A stretch of DNA of 41,805 nt from Streptomyces sp. ISL-11 (GCF_018614525.1 NZ_JAGGOL010000100.1:1-41805), one strand, 5' to 3'. Counted from the first letter of the stretch, positions 11,458 through 19,066 are shown. Translations and numbers: made by a program. The notes: generated by a model from the sequence alone, not told the origin.

Positions 11458-12041
11458 CGTGCGCCTTCCATGTCGTTCTGCTGGTGCTGTGTGTGTTCCA
11501 TGCCGGTATCGCCCAGGGCCTCGACCCAGGCGGCGTGCTCGGCGGCCCGGTCGGACCGGAAGCCGGAGTCGATCCGCTTGCCGCCGTGCTCCCAGGTGAT
11601 CACCAGCAGGCCGCCCTCGGCGAGGACCTTGCCGGCGATGCCCTTGTCGAGCCTGGCTCCGCGCAGCGCGCCGGCGGGGACGAAGAAGTCCCGCGCGCCC
11701 GGCCGGACGACGTCCAGGCCCTGGTCCGTCAGGGTGAGCTCGACGCGGCTGCGGGTGCCCAGGCCCTGGGCGACGATGCGGTCGAGCCACTGGCCGGCGG
11801 TGGTGGAGCCGTGGTAGCGGCCCGTCATCGCCAGCCTGGCCTCGCCGGGCTCCTCGGGCGCCGTGGGCAGCTCGGGCAGGTCGCCCTGGAGCGTGCCGCG
11901 CCACTTCCAGCCCTCGCGCATCAGCCAGTAGACGAGCGCGATGAAGAGCAGCAGCCCGACGACCCAGCCGATGCGGGCGGCCCAGTCCGTGACGTCGGCA
12001 GACTTCTGCCCGGCCGCCAGATTGATCAGTGCAGGTGTCAC
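11454..12041 (-). CDS. Conserved membrane protein of unknown function in the pyr operon
   Basis: 195 residues, not an enzyme I recognise. One clear transmembrane helix (IGWVVGLLLFIALVYWLM, about residues 24-41) follows a short N-terminus; the remaining 150 residues look like a soluble, beta-rich domain that resembles a bacterial PH-like fold (for example RDFFVPAGALRGARLDKGIA and LLVITWEHGGKRIDSGFR). The GTG start overlaps the pyrC stop by four bases (GTGA) and its stop overlaps the carA start by four, so it is locked into the operon. A membrane protein occupies the same position between pyrC and carA in mycobacteria as I remember it (Rv1382). A role in anchoring or regulating the pathway is only inference. 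Confidence 0.85.
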   Translation of the reverse strand: MTPALINLAAGQKSADVTDWAARIGWVVGLLLFIALVYWLMREGWKWRGTLQGDLPELPTAPEEPGEARLAMTGRYHGSTTAGQWLDRIVAQGLGTRSRVELTLTDQGLDVVRPGARDFFVPAGALRGARLDKGIAGKVLAEGGLLVITWEHGGKRIDSGFRSDRAAEHAAWVEALGDTGMEHTQHQQNDMEGAR

Positions 12042-13333
12042 GCGAGTTTCCCGTCCACGACCGTCGCGCGGCCCCGCAGGAAGGTGTGGGTGACGCGCCC
12101 CGGCAGCTCACGGCCCTCGTAGGGGGTGTTGCGGCTGCGGGAGGCGAAGCCCGCGGGGTCCACGACTCCACGGTAAGCCGAATCGACCAGGGTGAGGTTG
12201 GCGGGTTCCCCGGCGGCCACGGGCCGCCCGTGTCCGGCGAGGCGGCCGATGGCGGCCGGGCGGGCGGACATCCGGTCCGCGACCTGCGCCCAGTCCAGCA
12301 GGCCGGTCTCGACCATGGTGTGCTGGACGACCGACAGGGCGGTCTCCAGGCCCACCATGCCCATGGCGGCCGCGCCCCACTCGCAGTCCTTGTCCTCGTG
12401 CGGGTGCGGGGCGTGGTCGGTGGCGACGATGTCGATCGTGCCGTCGGCGAGGGCCTCGCGCAGGGCCATGACGTCGCGCTCGGTGCGCAGCGGCGGGTTG
12501 ACCTTGTAGACCGGGTTGTACGAGCGCACCAGCTCGTCGGTGAGGAGCAGGTGGTGCGGGGTGACCTCGGCGGTCACGTCGATGCCGCGGGACTTGGCCC
12601 AGCGGACGATCTCGACGGAGCCGGCGGTGGAGAGGTGGCAGATGTGTACGCGCGAGCCGACGTGCTCGGCGAGCAGCACGTCGCGGGCGATGACCGACTC
12701 CTCGGCGACGGCCGGCCAGCCGCCCAGGCCCAGCTCGGCGGAGACGACGCCCTCGTTCATCTGGGCGCCCTCGGTCAGCCGGGGCTCCTGGGCGTGCTGG
12801 GCGACGACGCCGTCGAACGCCTTTACGTACTCCAGGGCGCGGCGCATGATCACCGCGTCGTCGACGCACTTGCCGTCGTCGGAGAAGACCCGCACCCCGG
12901 CGGCCGACTCGTGCATCGCGCCGAGCTCGGCGAGCTGCTTGCCCTCCAGGCCGACGGTGACGGCGCCGATGGGCTGGACGTCGCAGTAGCCGGACTCCTT
13001 GCCGAGCCTCCAGACCTGCTCGACGACGCCGGCGGTGTCGGCGACGGGGAAGGTGTTGGCCATGGCGAAGACGGCCGTGAAGCCGCCGCTGGCCGCGGCG
13101 CGGGTGCCGGTCAGGACGGTCTCGGAGTCCTCGCGGCCGGGCTCGCGCAGGTGGGTGTGGAGGTCGACCAGGCCGGGCAGCAGGATCTTGCCGTCCGCCT
13201 CGATGACCGTGGCGTCGCCGGCGTCGCCGGCGTCGAGGCTCGTGCCCACCGCCGCGATGGTCTCGCCGTCGATGAGGACGTCCTGCGGCTCGCCGCCGAG
13301 GATCTTCGCACCGCGGATAAGAATCTTGCTCAT
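12038..13333 (-). CDS. pyrC: Dihydroorotase
   Basis: 431 residues, the long class I type. PyrC cyclises carbamoyl aspartate to dihydroorotate. Metal ligands are visible: HxH at His59/His61 in VDLHTHLREPG, CHLST, and the catalytic Asp in VATDHAPH. ATG at 13333 is only two bases after the pyrB stop. Its stop overlaps the next gene by four bases. Confidence 0.97.
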   Translation of the reverse strand: MSKILIRGAKILGGEPQDVLIDGETIAAVGTSLDAGDAGDATVIEADGKILLPGLVDLHTHLREPGREDSETVLTGTRAAASGGFTAVFAMANTFPVADTAGVVEQVWRLGKESGYCDVQPIGAVTVGLEGKQLAELGAMHESAAGVRVFSDDGKCVDDAVIMRRALEYVKAFDGVVAQHAQEPRLTEGAQMNEGVVSAELGLGGWPAVAEESVIARDVLLAEHVGSRVHICHLSTAGSVEIVRWAKSRGIDVTAEVTPHHLLLTDELVRSYNPVYKVNPPLRTERDVMALREALADGTIDIVATDHAPHPHEDKDCEWGAAAMGMVGLETALSVVQHTMVETGLLDWAQVADRMSARPAAIGRLAGHGRPVAAGEPANLTLVDSAYRGVVDPAGFASRSRNTPYEGRELPGRVTHTFLRGRATVVDGKLA

Positions 13334-13335
13334 GG

Positions 13336-14316
13336 TTACTTGTTCTCCTCGGTGCGGGGGGCGGAAACGGCGGGCTCGGCGCCACCGAGCAGCAGGTAGA
13401 GGACGGCCATGCGGATGCTGACGCCGTTGGCGACCTGCTCCACGGCCGTGCAGCGGGTGGAGTCCGCGACCTCGGCGGTGATCTCCATGCCGCGGTTCAT
13501 CGGGCCGGGGTGCATGACGACGGCGTGCTCGGGCATCCGGGCCATCCGGTCGCCGTCGAGCCCGTACCGGCGGGCGTACTCGCGCTCGGTGGGGAAGAAG
13601 GCGGCGTTCATGCGCTCGCGCTGGACGCGCAGCATCATCACGGCGTCGGACTTCGGCAGCACGCTGTCGAGGTCGTAGGAGACCTCGCACGGCCAGTGCT
13701 CGACGCCGATCGGCACCAGGGTCGGCGGGGCGACGAGCGTGACCTGCGCGCCGAGGGTGTTCAGCAGGTGGACGTTGGAGCGGGCCACGCGGCTGTGCAG
13801 GATGTCGCCGACGATGGTGATCCGGCGGCCGGCGAGGTCGTGGCCGAGGCCGGCGTCGCGGCCGACCAGGCGGCGGCGCACGGTGAAGGCGTCCAGGAGC
13901 GCCTGCGTGGGGTGCTCGTGGGTGCCGTCACCGGCGTTGACGACCGCGCCGTCGATCCAGCCCGAATTGGCGAGCCGGTAGGGGGCGCCGGAGGCGTGGT
14001 GCCGGATGACGACGGCGTCCGCGCCCATCGCCTCCAGGGTCAGGGCGGTGTCCTTGAGCGACTCGCCCTTGGAGACCGAGGATCCCTTGGCGGAGAAGTT
14101 GATGACGTCGGCGGACAGCCGCTTGGCGGCGGCCTCGAAGGAGATGCGGGTGCGGGTCGAGTCCTCGAAGAAGAGGTTCACGACGGTGCGGCCGCGCAGG
14201 GTGGGGAGTTTTTTGATCGGCCGGTCGGCGACCCGGGCCATCTCCTCGGCGGTGTCGAGGATCAGGACGGCGTCGTCGCGCGTGAGGTCGGCGGCCGAGA
14301 TGAGGTGACGCTTCAT
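13336..14316 (-). CDS. pyrB: Aspartate carbamoyltransferase, catalytic chain
   Basis: 326 residues. PyrB condenses carbamoyl phosphate with aspartate, the committed step. The carbamoyl-phosphate motif STRTR is at 53-57, with the lysine loop SSVSKGES at 79-86, HPTQALLDAF, and MHPGPMNRG near the C-terminus. There is no pyrI regulatory gene nearby, as expected for the class that forms complexes with dihydroorotase. ATG at 14316 has GGAG ten bases upstream; an in-frame upstream extension has no family similarity. The 102-base gap to pyrR contains only weak hairpins. Confidence 0.97.
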   Translation of the reverse strand: MKRHLISAADLTRDDAVLILDTAEEMARVADRPIKKLPTLRGRTVVNLFFEDSTRTRISFEAAAKRLSADVINFSAKGSSVSKGESLKDTALTLEAMGADAVVIRHHASGAPYRLANSGWIDGAVVNAGDGTHEHPTQALLDAFTVRRRLVGRDAGLGHDLAGRRITIVGDILHSRVARSNVHLLNTLGAQVTLVAPPTLVPIGVEHWPCEVSYDLDSVLPKSDAVMMLRVQRERMNAAFFPTEREYARRYGLDGDRMARMPEHAVVMHPGPMNRGMEITAEVADSTRCTAVEQVANGVSIRMAVLYLLLGGAEPAVSAPRTEENK

Positions 14317-14418
14317 CCGGTTGCTCCGTGGTTGAGGAGGTTTTGTGGGGTACGAACGGGCAACAGCCGGGCACACGGCTCCACGGCCCCGGGTCACCGG
14401 GTCCGCGGAGGGCAGCCG

Positions 14419-15027
14419 CTACTGCTCGGCCGGAACGGTCTCGCGCGTGCCGAGGAGCACGCTGTCGCGGCCGTCCTCCTCGGTGAGCTGGACCTTGACC
14501 GTCTCCCGCAGCGACGTGGGGAGGTTCTTGCCGACGTAGTCGGCGCGGATCGGGAGTTCGCGGTGGCCGCGGTCGACGAGGACCGCGAGCTGGACGGCGC
14601 GGGGCCGGCCGATGTCGCCCAGCGCGTCGAGCGCGGCGCGGATCGTGCGGCCGGAGAAGAGCACGTCGTCGACGAGGATCACCAGGCGCCCGTCGATCCC
14701 CTCACCGGGGATCTCCGTACGGGCGAGCGCACGGGCGGGGCGGAGCCGCAGGTCGTCGCGGTACATGGTGATGTCGAGGGAGCCGACCGGGGTCTTGCCG
14801 CCGGTGATTTCCTCGAGCTTTGCGGCCAGCCGGCGGGCGAGGAAGACCCCGCGCGTCGGAATGCCGAGGAGCACCACGTCGTCGGCGCCCTTGGCGCGTT
14901 CGACGATCTCGTGGGCGATGCGGGTCAGTACCCGGGCGATGTCCGGTGCTTCCAGCACGGGACGGGCGGCCGGGCCGACAGAGGAGCTGACGGACCCCAC
15001 GGGGTGCGCGTCGCGATGTGCGTCCAT
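14419..15027 (-). CDS. pyrR: Pyrimidine operon regulator / uracil phosphoribosyltransferase PyrR
   Basis: 202 residues; the first 20 or so are a variable extension and the core matches PyrR. The PRPP-binding loop LVILVDDVLFSGRTIR is at 115-130. PyrR binds pyr mRNA when UMP is high and also has uracil phosphoribosyltransferase activity. The ATG at 15027 follows an excellent AAGGAGG at ten bases, and this site is part of a PyrR-binding loop, so the protein probably represses its own translation and that of the coupled operon. First gene of the pyr operon, divergent from bldD. Confidence 0.96.
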   Translation of the reverse strand: MDAHRDAHPVGSVSSSVGPAARPVLEAPDIARVLTRIAHEIVERAKGADDVVLLGIPTRGVFLARRLAAKLEEITGGKTPVGSLDITMYRDDLRLRPARALARTEIPGEGIDGRLVILVDDVLFSGRTIRAALDALGDIGRPRAVQLAVLVDRGHRELPIRADYVGKNLPTSLRETVKVQLTEEDGRDSVLLGTRETVPAEQ

Positions 15028-15040
15028 ACGAAACGGACCT

Positions 15041-15072
15041 CCTTCTCCGCCTCACGGGACGGACTTTAAAGG
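15041..15072 (-). promoter_or_regulatory. PyrR-binding RNA loop overlapping the pyrR ribosome binding site
   Basis: On the minus strand the leader reads CCTTTAAAGTCC, GTCCCGTGAGGCGG, AGAAGG. This matches the PyrR anti-antiterminator loop described in Bacillus: a lower stem (CCTT with AAGG), a purine-rich internal loop, and an upper stem capped by a GNGAGG-type loop. The 3' strand runs straight into the AAGGAGG Shine-Dalgarno at 15044-15038. PyrR binding would therefore hide the ribosome site, a translational mode reported for mycobacterial pyrR. No downstream terminator or antiterminator pair is visible. Confidence 0.8.
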
Positions 15073-15159
15073 ACGTCGGATTAACGCTTTCACGGTACCA
15101 GGGTCCGCGGCGGGCACCCGCCACCGCCCCTGACGGGGGACGCCTATGGACCATTCGGC

Positions 15160-15189
15160 TTGACGAAGTCAGATTACGCTGCGTAACCT
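15160..15189 (+). promoter_or_regulatory. bldD promoter
   Basis: TTGACG at 15160-15165 and TAACCT at 15184-15189 with an 18-base spacer. The first BldD box covers the spacer and most of the -10, so bound BldD would block RNA polymerase. The leader to the ATG would be about 55 bases. Confidence 0.7.
15173..15187. promoter_or_regulatory. BldD box 1 (autoregulatory)
   Basis: ATTACGCTGCGTAAC matches the BldD consensus NTNACNC(A/T)GNGTNAN at every defined position. It overlaps the -10 region of bldD. Confidence 0.85.
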
Positions 15190-15202
15190 CACAGTGAGTA
15201 AC
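15188..15202. promoter_or_regulatory. BldD box 2 (one mismatch)
   Basis: CTCACAGTGAGTAAC fits the BldD consensus with one mismatch (G for the central C) and directly abuts box 1, so the two 15-mers form a 30-bp operator. Confidence 0.7.
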
Positions 15203-15249
15203 CAGCCACGCGGCAGAGCCGCACGTTGATACAGCGTCCGGGGAGCTTT

Positions 15250-15750
15250 ATGTCCAGCGAATACGCCAAACAGCTCGGGGCCAAGCTCCGCGCCATCCGC
15301 ACCCAGCAGGGCCTCTCCCTCCATGGCGTCGAGGAGAAGTCCCAGGGCCGCTGGAAGGCCGTCGTAGTGGGCTCGTACGAGCGCGGCGACCGTGCCGTGA
15401 CCGTGCAGCGCCTGGCCGAGCTGGCCGACTTCTACGGAGTTCCGGTGCAGGAACTGCTGCCGGGCACCACGCCGGGCGGGGCCGCCGAGCCGCCGCCGAA
15501 GCTGGTCCTGGACCTTGAGCGCCTGGCCCACGTGCCGGCCGAGAAGGCGGGCCCGCTCCAGCGCTACGCGGCCACCATCCAGAGCCAGCGCGGCGACTAC
15601 AACGGCAAGGTCCTGTCGATCCGCCAGGACGACCTGCGCACTCTTGCCGTGATCTACGACCAGTCGCCCTCGGTACTTACCGAACAGCTGATCAGCTGGG
15701 GCGTCCTGGACGCCGACGCGCGCCGCGCCGTGCAGCACGAGGACGCCTAG
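15250..15750 (+). CDS. bldD: Developmental master repressor BldD
   Basis: 166 residues. BldD represses sporulation genes during vegetative growth when dimerised by a tetramer of cyclic di-GMP. The N-terminal helix-turn-helix domain covers about residues 1-75; the C-terminal domain carries the c-di-GMP signature RGD at 114-116 and RQDD at 125-128, at the same positions reported for Streptomyces BldD, so binding should be intact. ATG at 15250 with GGGGAG just upstream; an in-frame ATG at 15226 would place the ribosome site inside the gene. Autoregulation is supported by the two boxes upstream. Divergent from pyrR; a bidirectional terminator follows. Confidence 0.98.
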   Translation: MSSEYAKQLGAKLRAIRTQQGLSLHGVEEKSQGRWKAVVVGSYERGDRAVTVQRLAELADFYGVPVQELLPGTTPGGAAEPPPKLVLDLERLAHVPAEKAGPLQRYAATIQSQRGDYNGKVLSIRQDDLRTLAVIYDQSPSVLTEQLISWGVLDADARRAVQHEDA

Positions 15751-15770
15751 TCCCCGCGCCGTGGATACAG

Positions 15771-15822
15771 AAACCGCCGGGGGCGGGGCCATCCTTTCGG
15801 ATCGCCCCGCCCCCGGCGGTTT
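15771..15822. terminator. Bidirectional terminator between bldD and nusB
   Basis: A 19-bp perfect stem (arm AAACCGCCGGGGGCGGGGC) with an inner ATCC/GGAT helix and TTTC loop. The flanking AAA and TTT give it terminator form on both strands, serving bldD from the left and nusB from the right. Confidence 0.9.
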
Positions 15823-15843
15823 TCGTCTGTCCTGCGGTACGCG

Positions 15844-16278
15844 CTACTTCTCGTCGCGCCGAAGACTCGGCTTGAGCTCCTTGAAGCGGCCGAGCAGACC
15901 GTTGACGAAGGACGGCGAGTCGTCGGTGGAGAACTCCTTGGCGAGCTGCACCGCCTCGTCGATCGCCACCGCGTCCGGGGTCTCGTCCTCCCAGATGAGC
16001 TCGTACGCACCGAGGCGCACGATGTTCCGGTCGGCGACCGGCATCCGGTCCAGATCCCAGTCGACCGCGTAGTCCGCGATCAGGTCGTCGATGCGGGACA
16101 CGTGCTGTGCGTATCCCTCGACCAGCTGCATCGTGTACTCGTTGACCGGGGGCTGACGATCGTCGGACCGCGAGTGCCGGATCCAGTCCGCGAGGACGTT
16201 CTGCACGGTGGTGCCGCGCTGATCGGCCTCGAAGAGGATCTGGAAGGCGCGCTTACGGGCCTTGCTGCGAGCGGCCAC
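15844..16278 (-). CDS. nusB: Transcription antitermination factor NusB
   Basis: 144 residues, all-alpha NusB fold. It binds boxA RNA with NusE (S10) to promote antitermination of rRNA transcripts. Recognisable regions: ARKRAFQILFEADQRG at the N-terminus, the central DRNIVRLGAYELIW and the C-terminal AIDEAVQLAKEFSTDDSPSF and VNGLLGRF. GTG start at 16278, two bases after the efp stop, so efp and nusB are coupled. A terminator follows the stop. Confidence 0.96.
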   Translation of the reverse strand: MAARSKARKRAFQILFEADQRGTTVQNVLADWIRHSRSDDRQPPVNEYTMQLVEGYAQHVSRIDDLIADYAVDWDLDRMPVADRNIVRLGAYELIWEDETPDAVAIDEAVQLAKEFSTDDSPSFVNGLLGRFKELKPSLRRDEK

Positions 16279-16280
16279 GG

Positions 16281-16847
16281 TTAGCTGTTCACCCGACCGA
16301 GGTAATCACCGGTGCGCGTGTCGACCTTGATCTTCTCACCGGTGGTGATGAAGAGCGGGACCTGGATCTCGTAGCCGGTCTCCAGCTTGGCCGGCTTGGA
16401 GCCACCGGTGGAACGGTCGCCCTGGACGCCCGGCTCGGTGTGCTCGATGACGAGCTCGACCGCGGCCGGCAGCTCGACGTAGAGCACCTCGTCGCCGTGC
16501 TTGGCGACGGTGGCCTCGAAGCCCTCGAGCAGGAAGTTGGCGGCGTCGCCGACGGCCTTGCGGTCGACCATGAGCTGGTCGTACGTGTCCATGTCCATGA
16601 ACACGAAGTACTCGCCGTCCATGTACGAGAACTGCATCGTCCGCTTGTCGACGGTGGCCGTCTCGACCTTCACGCCCGCGTTGAAGGTCTTGTCGACGAC
16701 CTTGCCGGAGAGCACGTTCTTCAGCTTCGTACGGACGAAGGCGGGGCCCTTGCCGGGCTTGACGTGCTGGAACTCGACGACGGACCAGAGCTGGCCCCCG
16801 TCGAGCTTGAGCACCATGCCGTTCTTGAGGTCGTTCGTGGATGCCAC
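16281..16847 (-). CDS. efp: Translation elongation factor P
   Basis: 188 residues with the three beta-barrel domains of EF-P. It enters the ribosomal E site to relieve stalling at consecutive prolines. The tip loop reads KPGKGPAFVR with Lys33 in a PGKGP loop, the actinobacterial form reported to work without lysine modification; accordingly no epmA/epmB or earP gene is near. C-terminal GDYLGRVNS is typical. GTG start at 16847. It lies between an M24 peptidase homologue and nusB and shares a context with a protein that itself starts with polyproline. Confidence 0.97.
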   Translation of the reverse strand: MASTNDLKNGMVLKLDGGQLWSVVEFQHVKPGKGPAFVRTKLKNVLSGKVVDKTFNAGVKVETATVDKRTMQFSYMDGEYFVFMDMDTYDQLMVDRKAVGDAANFLLEGFEATVAKHGDEVLYVELPAAVELVIEHTEPGVQGDRSTGGSKPAKLETGYEIQVPLFITTGEKIKVDTRTGDYLGRVNS

Positions 16848-16895
16848 GGTTGCGGTATCTCCTGGACTGGTGGAACCAGAAAGTGCGGTGCGCCG

Positions 16896-18002
16896 CTAGA
16901 GCGCGAGCAGCTCTTTGGTCGTAATGGTGAGTAGCTCGGGTCCGCCGTCCGCCTCGGGGCGAACGACGAGCGTGTCATCGATCCGGACGCCGCCCCGCCC
17001 CGGGAGGTGAACCCCCGGATCTACGGTGACCGGCACGCAAGCGTCCAGTTTACCCATTGCCGACGGTGTGAGCCGAGGGTCCTCGTCGTTTTCGAGTCCC
17101 ACGCCGTGTCCGATGCGCGGTCCGAGGCGTTCACCGTGCCCCGCGGCCTCCAGGACGACCCGCGCAGCGCGGTCCACGTCGCGGTACGGAGTGCCCGGCG
17201 CCAGGGCCTCCCGGCCGGCCCGCTGCGCCGCGAAGACCTGCTCGTACAGCTCGATCTGCCAGTCGGCCGGAGTCGTGCCGATGACGAAGGTGCGGGCGAT
17301 CTCACTGCGGTAGCCGCGGTAGTCGGCACCCAGGCAGACGCTGAGGAAATCGCCCTCCTCGACCCGGCGGTCGGTGGGCGTGTGCCCGGCCAGCCCGGAG
17401 TTCGGCCCGGTGCCCACCGAGGTCGGCAGCGCCGGGCCGGTCGCGCCGTGGTCGACCAGCCGGCGCTCCAGCTCCAGCGCGAGGTGCCGCTCGGTGCGGC
17501 CCACGAGGATCGACTCCAGGAGCTCTCCCAGGGCCTGGTCGGCGATCTCCGCTGCGATGCGCAGCGAGGAGATCTCCTCGGCGTCCTTGACCAGCCGCTG
17601 TTGCTCCACGGCGGTGCCCAGGTCGTCCAGGCGGAGCCGGGGCGCGACCGAGCCCAGGGCACGGTGGCGGGCGACGGTGAGGTGCTGCTCCTCGACGGCG
17701 AGCGAGCCGGCGCCCGCCGCGGCCGCCCGCTCGGCGCCGGCCACGGCCGTGTCGCTGCCGGGCTCCGGCAGCTCCTGTACGCGCAGCCCTTCGGCCAGCC
17801 GGTCGTCGGGGGTGTCCCCGAAGGAGTCCCGGCAGTAGAGCAGGACGTCCTCGCGGGGCCCCACGAGCAGGGCGGCGCCCGGCGGGGCGCCGCCGGCCAG
17901 ATACCGGACGTTGGCGCGGCCGGACACCAGTGCGGCCTCGCTGCCGGCCGCCTCGTACCGCTCGCGCAGCCGCGCGCGGCGTGCCGCGTACACCTCGGAC
18001 AT
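16896..18002 (-). CDS. M24-family (Xaa-Pro aminopeptidase-like) protein with altered metal ligands
   Basis: 368 residues with the two-domain layout of prolidases: an N-terminal creatinase-like domain (about 1-135) and a C-terminal pita-bread domain. Aligned by eye to PepP/PepQ, the five metal ligands are Cys223 (normally Asp, in SVCLGADY), Glu234 (normally Asp, in YRSEIARTF), His299 (kept, IGHGVGLEN), Asp328 (normally Glu, in VDPGVHLPG) and Asp342 (normally Glu, in GVRIDDT). Four of five differ, so dinuclear metal catalysis is doubtful; it may bind a different metal or be a pseudoenzyme. ATG at 18002. The gene stands 48 bases upstream of efp. The family is clear, the activity is not. Confidence 0.85.
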   Translation of the reverse strand: MSEVYAARRARLRERYEAAGSEAALVSGRANVRYLAGGAPPGAALLVGPREDVLLYCRDSFGDTPDDRLAEGLRVQELPEPGSDTAVAGAERAAAAGAGSLAVEEQHLTVARHRALGSVAPRLRLDDLGTAVEQQRLVKDAEEISSLRIAAEIADQALGELLESILVGRTERHLALELERRLVDHGATGPALPTSVGTGPNSGLAGHTPTDRRVEEGDFLSVCLGADYRGYRSEIARTFVIGTTPADWQIELYEQVFAAQRAGREALAPGTPYRDVDRAARVVLEAAGHGERLGPRIGHGVGLENDEDPRLTPSAMGKLDACVPVTVDPGVHLPGRGGVRIDDTLVVRPEADGGPELLTITTKELLAL

Positions 18003-18105
18003 GTTTCCGAGCCTACGGCCGCGGGTCGCGGGCGGCCGTTCCAGCGCGTCCGACCGGGCGCGGGTGCCGTGTCCGTTGTCGTGCGCACCACCGCTGCGCG
18101 GCGGT

Positions 18106-18175
18106 GTCCTCAAACGCCGGACGGGCTTGATTCGGCTGGGCTCAGCCGCCTTCAGCCCGTCCGGCGCTTGAGGAC
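18106..18175. repeat. Streptomyces intergenic palindromic repeat, full copy
   Basis: Arms of 22 bases (right arm AGCCCGTCCGGCGCTTGAGG plus AC at 18154-18175; left arm at 18106-18127) pair with one mismatch around an inner CGGCTG/CAGCCG hairpin. Two more small hairpins (GCGCCC/GGGCGC and CCGCC/GGCGG) follow at about 18177-18207. I recognise this as a dispersed Streptomyces repeat; a partial copy is at 32994. Confidence 0.75.
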
Positions 18176-18244
18176 GCGCCCGCAGGGCGCCCGCCGCCGC
18201 AGGCGGCACAGACGACCCGCAGCCGAAGACCCACCGGACACCGC

Positions 18245-18913
18245 CTAGCAACCGGGCGTGCCCGCCACGGCGCGGGCGACGATGTCGTCCAGGAGGCGGG
18301 CCGTGGTGGCGACGTCCTGCTGGGTGTTGTCGATGATGGGCAGCCCGGAGCCGTACCAGCCGGCCATGCGGCCGTGGATGCGGGCGACCTCCTCGTCGCT
18401 GAGACGGCGGTTGCCGCTGCGCTCGGCGTTGCGCTCCAGGACGACCTCCAGGCCGGGCAGGAGCACCACGGGCAGCAGGCCGGGGCCGACGTGGCGCTTC
18501 CAGCCGCCGAGGCCGACGACGGGCCGGTCGGGGAAGACGGCGTCGTCGAGGATGCAGGAGATGCCGTTGGCGAGGAAGTTGCGGGCCGCGAAGCCACAGG
18601 TGCGCCGGGCGAGGCGGTACTGCGCCTCGGAGTGGTCGTTCCACCCGGACTGCGGGTCGGCGAAGCCGGACCGCACCCATTCGCGGACATCGTCGAGGCT
18701 GATGTGCGCCGTGGGCACCCGGCGGGTGTCCGCCCAATGGCGCGCCACGGTCGTCTTGCCGGCCCCGGCCGGGCCGATGAGGAGCACGGCGACGGCGGCG
18801 TGCGCGGAGGCGGCCGCGTCGGTGGGCATCGGGAAGTGCCCGGTCGCCGCGGCCGGGGGCGGCGGCATCGGGGGCGGGGGCGGCGGCAGCGGCGGTCCCA
18901 CGGGGTACTGCAT
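18245..18913 (-). CDS. P-loop ATP-binding protein with polyproline N-terminus
   Basis: 222 residues. A Walker A loop GPAGAGKT at 47-54 and the following layout (AHISLDDVREWVRSG, then a lid rich in arginine) resemble small nucleoside/protein kinases of the AAA_33/zeta-toxin-like P-loop class; the substrate is unknown. Residues 10-15 are six consecutive prolines and 17-20 four more, before an Ala-rich linker. Translation of such a start should depend on EF-P, whose gene lies two genes downstream. ATG at 18913 preceded by GGAG; an upstream in-frame extension lacks coding character. Separated from the M24 gene by the palindromic repeat and from aroQ by 153 bases. Confidence 0.75.
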   Translation of the reverse strand: MQYPVGPPLPPPPPPMPPPPAAATGHFPMPTDAAASAHAAVAVLLIGPAGAGKTTVARHWADTRRVPTAHISLDDVREWVRSGFADPQSGWNDHSEAQYRLARRTCGFAARNFLANGISCILDDAVFPDRPVVGLGGWKRHVGPGLLPVVLLPGLEVVLERNAERSGNRRLSDEEVARIHGRMAGWYGSGLPIIDNTQQDVATTARLLDDIVARAVAGTPGC

Positions 18914-18966
18914 CCGGTGGCACTCCGTCTCGTACGGGCGACTGGCGCGGGCAAGGGGCAGGAACC

Positions 18967-18979
18967 GGGGCTTCGCCCC
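18967..18979. other. Small GC hairpin between aroQ and the P-loop gene
   Basis: GGGGC pairs with GCCCC around a three-base loop, in a longer stretch of alternating G and C runs (about 18954-18998). It may weaken read-through from the aro genes; short and not distinctive. Confidence 0.35.
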
Positions 18980-19066
18980 TGACCCCGGTCCGCGGGGGAC
19001 AGACCACTGGCCCACCACCCGGGCGGGCCAGACGGGAGAGTACCCGACGCGGAATGAACGCCCCTG

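Noticed and set aside
14317..14418. The 102-base pyrR-pyrB gap as a second PyrR loop or attenuator.
   Set aside because: Only short weak hairpins are present and the GNGAGG loop signature is absent.
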